This document shows positions 12,364 through 24,721 of a stretch of DNA of 64,000 nucleotides, one piece after another. This DNA is from Heterostelium album PN500 (Eukaryota > Evosea > Eumycetozoa > Acytosteliales > Acytosteliaceae): NCBI RefSeq assembly GCF_000004825.1, contig NW_008805089.1:1240001-1304000 (forward strand). The letters run 5' to 3'. Position 1 is the first letter of the stretch, and each line of letters opens with the position of its first letter. Below the pieces are notes generated by a model. That model did no database searches. It was not told the DNA's origin and saw only the letters and a list, made by a program, of their open reading frames with translations. The position numbers and the translations under genes are program-made.

Positions 12364-12899
12364 TACTTTTAAAATGAATTGAACATCATTAAACACTTAA
12401 ATTCATTTTTTGTTTTTTTTTTTTATCCAAAATTAAATTTTAAAATATTTTGTTTTTTTACTCAATTTGAATGATTTTGCTTAATACAATCTAATGGCAG
12501 ACAGCTCAACAATTCACACTAATTGCAAGTTTGTAGTCGATATTTACCAAGTGAACATTGTCCAACTATAATTATCATTTAGATTTGTTTTGTTCAAATT
12601 ATCGACTACAAATAATATCTCCTATTTTTATCTCTCCAAGACTGACATCGTAACCAAAATCTTCTGCAATCAAAGACTTGTTTAGCAAATAATTATAGGT
12701 TGTTCATTTTCAACCAACATTCATTTATTTAATTTTTATTTTTCCAATTTTTTGTTGAAAAAAATATTTTCTTTCCATTTTATTTATTTTTTTTAATTTT
12801 TTTTTTTTTTTTAACGAACGAAAATGATCGCAACTCTACCACCGGAAATAATTTGTTTTTTTTTTTCTATTTATTATTTATAAGATTAATATTTAAATA
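12364..12899. other. Divergent promoter HINT / Pescadillo
   Basis: 536 bp of intergenic DNA with T-rich tracts before the Pescadillo ATG. It contains a perfect 13-nt inverted repeat, listed separately. No open frame was seen. Confidence 0.5.
12530..12612. repeat. 13-bp inverted repeat (hairpin candidate)
   Basis: TTTGTAGTCGATA at 12530-12542 and its exact reverse complement TATCGACTACAAA at 12600-12612 are separated by 57 nt. The arms are richer in G/C than the surroundings. It could be a paired regulatory site shared by the two divergent genes or the closing stem of a small RNA; the sequence alone does not decide. Confidence 0.5.
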
Positions 12900-15266
12900 A
12901 TGGGTGGAATTAGAAAGTATAAGAAGAATGAAAAGGGTGAGAACATCCGTTTCATCACCAGAAATGCTGCTGCTAGAAAGTTACAAATATCTTTAAAATT
13001 ATTCAGGTATGAATCATACAATAGAAAATGAATAATTATAATTATAATAATAAGTGAATCTAAAAATTAATTTATTAATAATACTTACATTTTATTTATA
13101 TTTAATAAATATACAGAAAATTATGTATTATTAAAGGTATTCATCCACGTGACCCAAAGAAAAAGTTACAAGGTAAACATAAAACCTATTACTATATGAA
13201 GGATATCAGATTCCTTCAACACGAACCAATCATTCAGACACTTCGTGATCGTAAGACTTTTGCAAAGAAGGAGAAGAAGCTGAGAGAGCGTAAGGATTGG
13301 GCAGCGTTGGAGCAGTTCATCAAGAATCGTCCGTCGTCATCGATCGACCACATCGTTCGTGAACGTTATCCAACATTTACAGATGCGCTGAAGGATCTCG
13401 ACGATTGTCTGACTCTGATCCATCTGTTCGCATCGATGGACAGCTCTCCCAAGTTGCGTGAGAATCACATCGTTACCTGCGCCGACTTGTGTCGTGAGTT
13501 CCAACACTACGTCACCGTTTCAAAGTCGTTGAAGAAAGTGTTTGTCTCTATCAAGGGTATCTACTATCAGGCCGAGATCATGGGTGAAACCATCACCTGG
13601 TTGACACCGATCAACTACATCAACAAGAAGGAAAAGAAAGTCGACTACGGTGTCATGATCAACTTTTTGGAGTTCTACGAAGTCATGCTCAAGTTTGTCA
13701 ACTACAAGCTCTACACTTCACTCGGATTGAAGTATCCACCAACCATCGATAAAAGCAGATTGAACAACGGTGAACATCTTTCATCCATCCTTACCGAGAA
13801 ATTAAACAAGACATCAACAACAACAACAACAACTACCACTTCATCAAAGAAGAATAACAAACAAGCTCTTTCAAAAGAAGCTATCGATACACAAGTAACT
13901 ATTATCTAAATACTGTTTGTTGTTATTATTTATTTAACTAACTTTATTATTATTATTTCTTTAAAAATTAAAGAAAAAGGTTAATGAAATTTCCAAATCA
14001 TTGAATCAAGAAGATGAAGAGATGGAAGAGAATGAAGATGATGCTGCCAATGGTGGAAATTTAGAGTTGAATTCAAAGGGTATCTCAAAGGATTTCGAGG
14101 ATCTCGTTGGACAGGAAGGTGATCAAGAAGGTGCCACTTCTGTTGTCAAGTTGACCGACCAAACCAATCTCTTCAAGGGATTGAAGTTCTTCTGCTCGCG
14201 TGAGGTTCCAAAGCACGCCTTGGAGTTTGTCATCCAATCGTTTGGTGGTGAGGTATCGTGGGAGGGCGGTGCTTTCTCAGAGTCTGACCAAAGCGTTACT
14301 CATCAGATCATCGATCGTAACAGCCAAGAAAAGATCTATCCAAACCGTGAGTACATCCAACCACAATGGGTATTCGATAGTGTCAACTCACAGATCCTCA
14401 TGGATGTCACCGAGTACGGTATCGGTGTCGTTCCACCACCACATCTCTCGCCATTCGTCGAGTACGATGAATCCAGTTATATCCCCGCTCGTAAACAGAT
14501 CCTCGATGAGATGATCCAACAGAAAGGATTCGACGCTGCTTCGGTCACCTTGGAGCAAGACGATCTCGAGAGTGACGACAACGACGACGAAGAAGAAAAG
14601 GATAGCGACGAAGAGGATAGCGATGAAGATGAAGATGACATTGCAGCAATGGAAGCTCGTTATATGAAGGATATAAAGAAGGAGGAGATTTCAAAGAAGA
14701 GAAAGTCAACCGAAGATGAAGAGGAGGAGGAAGAAGAGGAAGAGGAAGAAGAAGAGGCAGAGGAAGTAGACGATCAAGAGGAAGTCGAAAGTGAAGAGGA
14801 AGACGAAAAGAAATTAAACAAGAAGAAGACCGATAAGAAGAAGAAGAAAGAACAAGAAGAGTTGAAACTTGCCGAAATGATGATTAGAAAGAAGGACAAA
14901 TGGTTATACCAGAGAATTAAGAATAGAAATGAAGCTGCCGATAGAAACAAGAATAAACTTTTGACCAAGAGAGAGAGAATCGAATCTGGAAAGACTGTCG
15001 ATGGTATTCCAAAGTCGCAGATCGTCAAACAAGACAGAGGTGATGTCTACGATCACAACTACATTCCAAAACCAGTTTTAAAAGAGAAACCAGGAAAACC
15101 AGCAGCCGCCAACAAAAAACAACCAACCAACAAAACCACTTCCACCAAATCAACAACCACCACAACAACAACTAAATCCAACGTTTCAAAAGCAACACCA
15201 GCAGCACCAACAGCAACCACTAAAAAACCACAGGCACAACCAAACAAGAAACCAAAAACCAAGTAA
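12900..15266 (+). CDS. pes1: Pescadillo homologue (60S ribosome biogenesis)
   Basis: Three exons: 12900-13006, 13117-13894, and a third from about 13974 to 15266; about 725 aa. The start MGGIRKYKKNEKGENIRFITRNAA and the block IHPRDPKKK..KTYYYMKDIRFL are diagnostic of the Pescadillo N-terminal domain. A BRCT domain follows in the third exon (about residues 350-440: LFKGLKFFCSREVPKHALEF ... YIQPQWVFDS). The tail has a long Glu run and Lys-rich and Thr/Lys low-complexity stretches. Family role: the nucleolar PeBoW/Nop7 complex (with Bop1 and WDR12), required for 27S pre-rRNA processing and 60S maturation. The last intron joins CAA to AAA AAG GTT in phase 0; its exact acceptor base is uncertain by one nucleotide in my reading. 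Confidence 0.93.
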
Positions 15267-15400
15267 AAAACAAAAACAACAGTTTTTATAATATCATAAA
15301 TTTAAAATAAATATAAAATTGAAAAAAAAGAAAAAGAATAATAATTATTACTATGTTTTGTTTTGTAATAATTATGTTTATGTTTTTTTTTTTTAATAGT

Positions 15401-15877
15401 TTATTTCTTTGGTATCGTAGTTGCCAAGACAGGTGCAAGTACGGCAATCAATACGATAACTACAATACACAGTAGAATATACATCTTCTTTCTACTTCTT
15501 CTGTGCAACTTGTTGGCTTCGGCCAGATTGTCAACACCTGCCTTTACGTTCATCACAGTGGATTCTACATTTGCTTCGATACTGTTCAACATTTCACCTT
15601 GGACATCCACCAGCACAGCCATATCTAAAAAGAGTGCATGCAATTCGGAAATACTCTGTTCCAATCTTTGAATATCATTATGTCTGTCTTGAATGTATGC
15701 CAAAGCATTCTTTGCCTGTGTCTGTAAATGTGTATAAAGAATTGTATCTGCAAAAATCTTACTGGAATCTCCCGATTCCATTGCTGCTCTGATTTCCTCT
15801 GGTGTTGCATCTGGTTTAACTATAATAAATAACAATAATAAAAAATTGTATTTTAATTAATAAATTGTTTTGAATTG

Positions 15878-15925
<48 letters not shown>

Positions 15926-16263
15926 ATTATTGTTTTGTTGTCAATAATAGTTTACCTATTTTATATTGTCTTTCGATTTTTTCTTTATATTTATTCTTGT
16001 AATTTGTTTGAATCTCTTGGTATTCTCTCATCATTTCCACAAACTTTTGAGTAAGAGTACCATGCATATTATTTCTGATACGAACTTCTGTTGGCTGTGC
16101 AGATTTCTGAGATGTATATTTATCGTTGTTGGTCTTCATAAGATCCAACTTTTTCTTTAATTCTGAAAATGATCTATTGGTTGTTTCTATCATTGATTGT
16201 AAATCTTCTTCATATTCTATATAATATTAAAATTAAGGATATATTAGTAACAATTAATATTGA

Positions 16264-16300
<37 letters not shown>

Positions 16301-16642
16301 TAATATGTTATTACTATACATACTTGAACCTTGATCTACATTGATTGAATTTAGTGAAAGTACATATTTATCTTCGATACTCTTTACACTTCTTCGCACC
16401 GATGACATTGTAGTTTTAATGATACCGACCTCCTGGTAAAACTCTGGCATGAACTCTTCGATGGGTTCGTCGCCGTCGTCCATGTTGGCCATTTCAATAT
16501 CACCATCTCCATTGGAGGTCTCACCCTTCTCTGCAGCGGTCTCCGCTTTCTCGTCGGCCTTCTTTCCTTTCTTTCCCTTCTTCTTTCCTTGATCAGGTTT
16601 GACACCACCTGCAGCATGTAATTCCGCTAAACGATCCTCCAT
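15401..16642 (-). CDS. Syntaxin (Qa-SNARE), plasma-membrane/endosomal type
   Basis: Three exons (16642-16324, 16216-15956, 15819-15401) give 332 aa. After a Lys/Glu/Gly-rich N-terminus comes an Habc-type helical region (EEFMPEFYQEVGIIKTTM ..., KYEEDLQSMIETTNRSF), then the SNARE motif about residues 245-300 with the zero-layer Gln in LVDVQGEMLNSIE. The protein ends with a basic juxtamembrane stretch (KLHRRSRKK) and one C-terminal membrane anchor (YILLCIVVIVLIAVLAPVL). This is a syntaxin-1-like architecture. Role: t-SNARE for vesicle fusion on the cytosolic face of the target membrane. All three junctions keep frame through split codons (A|AA and G|TT). It is convergent with Pescadillo, with only 134 bp between stops. 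Confidence 0.92.
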
Positions 16643-18326
16643 GTTTATACTAATTTATTCAATATTATTATTATTTAAATTGTTCGTTTTACTAACTAAT
16701 ATCTGATTTATTTTAAAAAAAAAGTTAACTAATATTAATATTTTTTCTTTATTACTACAAATTTTATTTTAAATTAACCAATTGATATTAATTAAACAAA
16801 AAATAAACCAAAAAAAAAAGTAATTATATTATTATTATTATTATTATTACTATGATAATATTATTATTATTATTTCAATGTACTTTTATCTTTTATTTAT
16901 CTAACTGTTGATATTATAATTTGGCAAAATATCGTTTTTATTGCGACTACACATAATTATTAAAATTTTATTTTGTTTTATTTTATTTTATTTGGTTGTT
17001 GTCAAACCCACATACTAAACACTAATTACACACATATTTATCGTTGCTTTTTATTATTATTTTTATTATTATTATTATTATTTTGATTTATTAACAATGC
17101 GCGCTTTAACATAAACAATGATAATTGTCTCTCTTAAATACCTACAATACTAATATTATGTTTTATTGTTTGTTTTGCTTTTATTTTTAATATGTATATA
17201 ACTAGAACTAAAAAAAACTTTTTACTATGATTATTATTACAAATACAATGATGATTAAATATAAAATTAAAGATAATTTGACAAAAAAAAAGATATATAT
17301 TATCTTTATCTTTGTTTAGTTTAAATTTATTTTGCTTTTTTTTTTTTTATTGGTGTCTCTTTTTTTCTATTCCACAACCAGGTTAAGAACTTCACCCCCT
17401 GAACGAACCAACCACACGTTAAAAAATTTGAAAAAAGAAAATTTCTCCTCAATTTATTCAGTGAAAATGATGACAATACTAAAAATTCAATTGAATAGGG
17501 TGCCAATTCTCATGTTTGGCAGTGATTTGAAAAGGTTTTTATTTGAGATTCTTGAAAACTAATTCTTTTAAGTTTGGTCAGTTGACAATTCATATTCTCT
17601 CTATTAATTAAAATATAAGAATGTTTGTTTTTTTTCGTCTTGTCATTGTTGTTGTTCCCCAATTCACAATCATAGTTTCGCCACTTGGAACCCCACCCAC
17701 ATTCACTAATTTCTTCCAAATTAATTAAAAAGGAACTATAGATTTTTGATATTGCATCGTTTCATTGTCATTATTATTTCATCATTTTACAAAAGTCCTT
17801 AGTTAATTAAAACTAGTTTATAAATCACAAATCTTGTATCAGTCAGTTATTAACTTTTTCAAATAAGAATTAATTCATTTTTACATTTTTTTATTTACTT
17901 TTTGTTTTAGTTTGACACAATTTAAAATTAATATATTACTAATATAGATAGAATTTCTATATTTATTTTGTATTGATTCAAATGATTTAAATAGAGTTTC
18001 TTAAGCATTTAATTTTATTAATATATTTAATCTAGGTGAAAAAAAAAATAAAAAATACAAGGGTAGAGAATCAATTGTAAATTCAAGTAGTTTAAATTAA
18101 CAAAAACAAAAACAGATGAACTACTTGTAAATTAATATTATATTGTATTGTAGAGGAATCACTTTTGATTAAATTTCTTTTAAATACTGTTTATTTAACA
18201 AAGAAAAAAAGAAAAATGGTTATAAATTGTACAATTTGTTGATACAACACTTTATTTTATTTTATTTAAATAAACAATGTTCGATTTCAAGTGTTAATAT
18301 ATATTATATTATTATTATCAAATCGT
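16643..18326. other. Intergenic, 1.7 kb, AT-rich
   Basis: Upstream flank of the syntaxin gene and 3' flank of the cathepsin gene. Contains ATT microsatellite stretches (about 16826-16876 and 17055-17082), long A/T runs, and an open frame at 17332-17562 that starts without a convincing ATG and looks like chance. No RNA gene was recognised. Confidence 0.5.
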
Positions 18327-19551
18327 TTAGACAACTGGATAACTGGCAGACGAGGCGATACCACAATTGTTGTTTCTGTCCTTTGACATCAAAATGTAAC
18401 CAGTCAAACCCCACTCTGGACCCCAGGAGTTCTTAACGATCCAGTAGTTTTCAGTCTTGGCTTGGGTGAGCAATGAGGCAGCACCTGAACCAGTTGAACC
18501 AGTACCAGTTGAACCAGTACCAGAGTCGGCGGAACCGGTGGATGAACCAGAGTCGGATGAACCGGATGAAGCCCATGAACCAGAGGTACCAGTTGAGGAA
18601 TCAGCTGGACCAGAACCGTAACCAACAACCAAGACACCATGATCGAGTTGGGTGGTTGAGCACTTGGATTCGTAGTAGATACCGGAATCGTACAATTGGA
18701 AGGAGTTGTGGGAGGCATCAATCTATAAATGTTTTGTTAGTTAGTTCTTTTTTTTTATAAAGTTAGAATTTCAATAAACATACAGCAACAGAAACTGGAC
18801 CAATGTTGGCAGCGGCCATCAAAGCAGTCTCAGAACCAACGGTGACGTTGACGTATGAGGAGATGGTGGCACCAGAGTTGGCTGGGTTGTAACGGCACTT
18901 GTTTGGACCGGTAGCAGAGTATGGGTAGGAGGCTTCAGTGTCGATACCACCGTTCTTGATAACGTATTCAAAGGCGTTAGTCATGAGACCACCGTTGCAA
19001 CCTTGGTTACCTTCGGCGGTGGAACAATCGATCAAATTTTGCTCGGACAAAGAGACCAAATTACCAGTGGCGATCTCGTGGGCACCTTCGATGGAACCGG
19101 TGGTAGAGAATGACCAACATGAACCACATTGTTGTTGGTTCTTGATGTGAGTGACGGCACCCTTTTGTCTCCAATCGACGGTTGGGCTCAAAGCCTTGAC
19201 GTTGTAGGTACGATCGAAAAGACGGGCGGCATTGGCGTTCATCATTGAGGAGGTATCAATCTTGCTACCCAAGTAGATACGTTGGTATTCGGCGTTGGTG
19301 AGATCGGCAAAGACGTTCATACCGAGGACGGTGGAGGAACCCTTGGCATTCCATTGGTTGACAAAGTTCAAGTTCTTCTTGAAGACACCGTAACGGTGGT
19401 TGAACTCTTGAGTGGTGTATTTAACGTTGTGAGTTTGCATCCATGAGACGAAAGAGTCTTGGTATTGACGCTCGGTCAAAGTGGCATTGGCAGAGAGCAC
19501 AGCTAACATAAAGACAGTGCATGCCAACAAATAAACAGATAATCTGTACAT
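18327..19551 (-). CDS. Cathepsin L-like cysteine protease with Ser/Gly/Thr-rich insert
   Basis: Exons 19551-18784 and 18722-18327 give a 387-aa preproenzyme: a signal peptide ([23 protein letters not shown]), an I29 inhibitor propeptide with the ERFNIN-like pattern, and a mature papain fold starting near [15 protein letters not shown]. The catalytic Cys is in [14 protein letters not shown], the His in [11 protein letters not shown] and the Asn in [11 protein letters not shown] Ser/Gly/Thr-rich insert of about 50 residues follows the catalytic His, a feature of Dictyostelium lysosomal cysteine proteinases that carry phosphoglycans. A TATATAAA box lies about 65 bp upstream (19616-19623). The intron sits at VAV|IDAS. 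The paralogue at 40420 lacks this intron. Function: lysosomal or secreted proteolysis. Confidence 0.96.
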
Positions 19552-20318
19552 TATTTATTAGTATATATTTATTTAGATATTAAGAATGATATTTGGAACG
19601 ACTCCTTGAATCTCGTTTATATAGTTGGCGGGACTACTCCCATCAGAAATCTAAACACGAGTCGCCTACAAAAAAAAAAAAATAAAAAAATAAAAAACCT
19701 ATTTTTTGGCATCAAAATTTTAAAATCACCGAGCTTAGCAAAGATTTTTGGTGTAATCTTGAGTGTTTTTAAAAAAATATCTACAATTGTAGTGGATCAA
19801 ACAAAAAAATATCAGGTTGCAAGTGAATAAAAGTTTGGTGAACGATAGAGAAATTTTTCAAAAGAAATTTCTTGTCTCTTATTTTTCCAACCAAACTTTC
19901 ACAAACTCTTTAAAAGAAAAATCATCATAAATATCTTTGATACCAAGTTATATTTCCATTAAATTAAAAGTGATTAACTCGTAAATTTCCAAAAGTTTTA
20001 TTTTTATCTTTTTATTGTGATATCTTGGTTTTGTTTATCGTAGGTTTATGAGAGTTTTACAATGCCATACCATATTCCAGATTGTGATCTTGTTTGAAAA
20101 CCGACATTAAACAACAATATTTAAAAAGATATTTTACAATTTTAAATGTTTTTTTTTTTTTTTTTTAAGAATTGGTTTTGGTGGTAAACAGTAAACTGCT
20201 AGGAAGAACTGTTAGAACTATCGATTGAGTTTTCTCAAGTACTTTGAACTACTACTCGCAATCACCACCACCTCTACCACACTTTTTTCTCAATTTTGTT
20301 TGTTCTCTTAAAGAAACA
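19552..20318. other. Divergent promoter, cathepsin / methyltransferase
   Basis: 767 bp of AT-rich DNA. Near the cathepsin side there is a TATATAAA box (minus strand, 19616-19623) and a short GC-richer patch (19625-19640). Poly-A and poly-T runs are present. The open frame at 19606-19830 has no support. Confidence 0.5.
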
Positions 20319-21958
20319 ATGTTATCGGTGGTCAGAAACATTAGATTATGCAACAATTCACATGCATTGAACAACAAAGCATACCGCAGTACTGCTGCAA
20401 TCAAATCTTATTGTAATTGGGGTATACTGCAATTGCATTTACAACAAAATCATTCCCTCAGTCAACTTGAATCATATCAGCTTTCAAATAAAAGATACTT
20501 TAGCTCGAAAATAAATGATAAGCAAATAGATTCAACTTTACAACAATCATCAACCTCGACAACATCATTAACAAACAACAGAGATAGTAGCAATAATATT
20601 AATAATAATAATAATTTACTCTATTCTTTAAATTCTATCATTCAAAAGTATGAATTTGATATCAACAAATTAAAGAATAACAATGATATCTTGATTAGCT
20701 TTCCTGATCAACATAGACATTTGTTGAATCAATTAAAATCAAATAGAAATACAGTAAGTAATATGATATTAGCATATAAAAAAATGATTTATTATTAACT
20801 TGCAATATCTTTTCTTTTTAGATTGTAAATAACAATAAATTAAGTATATTCTCAAGATCGAGTAGTGAGAATGTTGATGCTTTTCAAAATGTAAATATAG
20901 ACAATGAGTTACTCGGTAGGATAGTAGAAACCTTCTTTGAGAACAAGCAATACAAGTCGATGTTCTGGGCACAGCAAGTATTACCACGAGCATTTCAGTG
21001 CAATGGTGAGTCCATCAAAGATATAGTACAAGATTGCTTTCGTTATGTATATCCAATGCTTTTCATGGCTTATACTCATAGTTTAGCAATGAATAGACCA
21101 TTCAAATTCATTATAAATAGTTTTATTAATGAAGACTATATTGCTGATAAGCAAAATCAATCTTCCTCTTCCTCTTCTTCTTCTTCTCATTCTCTTGGAG
21201 GTAGATCTAACCTCATTGAAAGTTTGCTGCTAAAAGAGTTGAAACAAACTCGAAAGTCAATATACAACTCATTGTTAAAAAAACAAGATCAACTTGATCT
21301 ACCAGACAATCAGATAGAAACACCCTATATAGTTCAACTGTATCTAGAGAGAAGCAACCGTTTGTTTGTATCGATATCGAAAGCCAACTTTTCAAAGTCG
21401 TTCGGATGGAGTCTACCTCTGCCATTCCCAGCCGGAGCCTACCAGTTTCCTCTCGATAAAAAACCGCCTTCTCGTGCCTACATGAAGATGCTTGAGATCT
21501 TTGGACACATGGGAAGAAGACCGACAAAGCAAGTCGTTGAACTTGGAAGTGCTCCCGGTGGATGGACATCGCGACTGCTCGACATGAACGAATCACTCGA
21601 GATCCAGAGTGTAGACCGATCGCCACTCGAGTCCTGGATCACCAAAGCATACAAACCACCAAGACTCGCGCATCACATCGCCAACGGAATGACATGGCGA
21701 CCGGCCAAACCAACCGATTGGCTTATGAACGACATGGCACTGCCACCACTGAAAAGTCTCGAAGTCCTGGAGGAATGGCTCTCGAAAAGACTTTGTCAAA
21801 CGTTTGTGTGGACTTTGAAATTCGTTGGTGAAACCGATTATGAAAACACTATCATTCAAATCAAAAACATCATGTCGAAATACAAAGTAGAATATACTAT
21901 AAGACATCTTGTTCATCATGGAAATGAATTGGTAATAATTGGATCATTCATTGAATAA
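20319..21958 (+). CDS. RlmM/FtsJ-like rRNA 2'-O-methyltransferase, probably mitochondrial
   Basis: Exons 20319-20753 and 20822-21958 give 523 aa. The N-terminus (MLSVVRNIRLCNNSHALNNKAY) is basic and lacks acidic residues, like a mitochondrial presequence. The C-terminal third is a Rossmann methyltransferase with the SAM motif VVELGSAPGGWTSRLL, then SVDRSPLE, then DWLMNDMALPPLKSLEVLEEWL, and a late Lys in WTLKFVGE. This order and the DxGxxPGGWT plus PxxxxxxLxxWL blocks resemble bacterial RlmM (23S rRNA Cm2498) more than canonical FtsJ/RrmJ. The middle carries a Ser run. Role inferred: ribose methylation of organellar large-subunit rRNA. It could instead be another FtsJ-family enzyme. Confidence 0.8.
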
Positions 21959-22085
21959 ATAATAAACAACAATAAAGATTTATTTGTTTACAAAAAAAAA
22001 AACAACAACCAACATATATATTGATCATTTTGATTTGTATTGGCATGTGAAATGTTTATAAAAATATATTATGATGTTAAACTAA

Positions 22086-22533
22086 TTAGTCTTCTAATTC
22101 CATATCAAACTCTTTATAAACTTGTTTAATTGTTTTACCATCAAGAATTGCTAAATAAAAAAGTAATTAGTAATGTGAATATTATTTAATTTAATTTAAT
22201 TTAATTTAGAGTTTATTTACCTATTTTGCCAAACATCATTTGACAAGATTCTTTTATTTCATTATAAACATGAAGTTTATCAATATTTTTCTTTGATTCC
22301 TCTTTTAATTTTGCCAATTCATCCAAGTAAGGTTTAAGTTTATCATTTAATTTTTTCTCTTGTTCTTCCAATGCCTTTAGCTCCTCTTTAATATCATCTA
22401 CACATTTGTCACCATCAGAGTACCAATAGACATTTACCTCTTTACCATCCTCTTCCAACTCAATCTTTTTGGATTTATCATAAAAAGAATCATCATTATT
22501 CAATGATATTACTTTATAATTATTACTATTCAT
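22086..22533 (-). CDS. swi5: Swi5-like recombination mediator subunit
   Basis: Exons 22533-22221 and 22150-22086 give 125 aa. The C-terminal 50 residues match the Swi5 family: LHVYNEIKESCQMMFGKI across the splice to AILDGKTIKQVYKEFDMEL, equivalent to the LHxYNxIKDxxQxLxGKxA...TxKxLYxEFxL pattern. The preceding 60 residues form a coiled coil (IKEELKALEEQEKKLNDKL). The second exon is only 21 codons but completes the signature, with split codon G|CA. Family role: Swi5-Sfr1 assists Rad51/Dmc1 strand exchange in homologous recombination. The promoter side faces the ubiquitin fusion gene upstream. Confidence 0.82.
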
Positions 22534-22857
22534 CTTTATCTATATCTCTAACTTTATCTATCTATAACTATTTATTGATAATTGACCATCATAATGATAA
22601 CTTTCTTTTAAAAAGTTTGACTTCTTTAAAAATAAAAAAAAAACTAAAGATTTCCAATAAATTTGGTTTTTTAAAAATAAAATTAAAAAAGATAAATAAA
22701 CAAAGACTACTATTACTATGATTTTATATATAAAAAAATAAGTAAATTGATTGTTTTAATTTTTGATTTGTTTATTAAAAGGGACAATTCACATAGTGCA
22801 TTCCTCTCTTTGCAAAAGTATAAGAATGATTCAGGAGCAAGACGTTAGACAAGGAGT

Positions 22858-23533
<676 letters not shown>

Positions 23534-24721
23534 TATGTGCGTATAACAAACTAACTTGAAAAAAAGCTCGCATCAGCTTTTTGTTGGAAAGAGAAGACCC
23601 AATTTTTCGTTTGAGAAAAAAAAATTAAAAAAAAATAAAAATTAATTTCATAAAAAAAATGTACACCAAAAAATTAGTCACGTTACTTTATTTAAACCAA
23701 AGTGAATCAAATTTCTTTGTTCATTTTTTTTTATTTTTTAATTTTTCTATCATTAAATATTTGTTTATTTAATCTTTTTGTTTTTATCTGATTTCAAGTA
23801 TATTGGTAAAACAAAAAAATTATTTAGTGTGTCATCATTGAGATATTAATATATTCCATTGATCAAGTTTCTATGTTCTGTTGTTCATTTTTACAGTCTT
23901 GTCGATCGGATAGTATTTTGGTTGATTTAACTTTTTTCTTTTTTTCTATATATTCTGAGTTCGATCAAAGACAATCTGTGTATCGCTTCTGGATTCTTAA
24001 TAGTGAGTGATTGTAAGTAATCCATCTGGAACCAATTAATATTAATAATTATCTTCTTTTAAAAGTGTGTGTGTGTAAACTCATTGGTTTGCTACAAAAC
24101 ACAAAAAAAATAATTAAAACTAAAAGTGTGTTTGTTTTAAATAATTTCCCATTCACAAAGCAAAGAGGGGGTAGTAAATGAAATAAAAAAATATTATTAA
24201 AAACCAAAAAAATAAAATAAAATGAAAGAACACCACACACATTTAATTAAATCCGGAACTTGGTTGAACTTACTCAAAAGATGCTCTATAAATTTAATTT
24301 TAGTGGAGGTGTTGACTGAGTAACAGTTTATTACTTTTTTAAAACAAACACCTTTTTCATTCAATTTGTTTACTATCTAATAGATCAACAAAAATATATC
24401 TTTATTTTTATTATTGTTTAGGAGTTATAGATCTACTATTACAAAAAACAAAACAAATACTTTTACTTTTATTTATTTTTCAACACAACTATATTTCATT
24501 GTATTGACTAACACATTTTATTGTTTAAAGGTAAAGATACAGTACAACTCAACTCACAATAAATCTAAATAGTAATAAATATAAATAATAATAAAGAAAT
24601 AATATTAGAAAATGTGAAAATGGATTTGAATTTGATATATATTAAAGTCAAATTCAAATAATATATATATGTTGATTTAAAATATAGTTTTTTAGATACT
24701 TTTAAATATATATAGATATTA
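23534..24721. other. Divergent promoter, S27a / G6PD
   Basis: 1.2 kb of AT-rich DNA with several A/T homopolymers and a GTGTGTGTGT run near 24066. A 12-nt inverted repeat precedes the G6PD start (separate entry). No gene was seen. Confidence 0.5.
24624..24659. repeat. 12-bp inverted repeat before G6PD start
   Basis: ATTTGAATTTGA (24624-24635) and TCAAATTCAAAT (24648-24659) are exact reverse complements with a 12-nt spacer, ending 62 nt before the G6PD ATG. It could fold in the 5' leader or act as a palindromic site. The AT-rich composition lowers its significance. Confidence 0.4.

Noticed and set aside
17332-17562. 76-codon + frame
   Set aside because: No clear ATG context or splice site, and composition like random AT-rich DNA.
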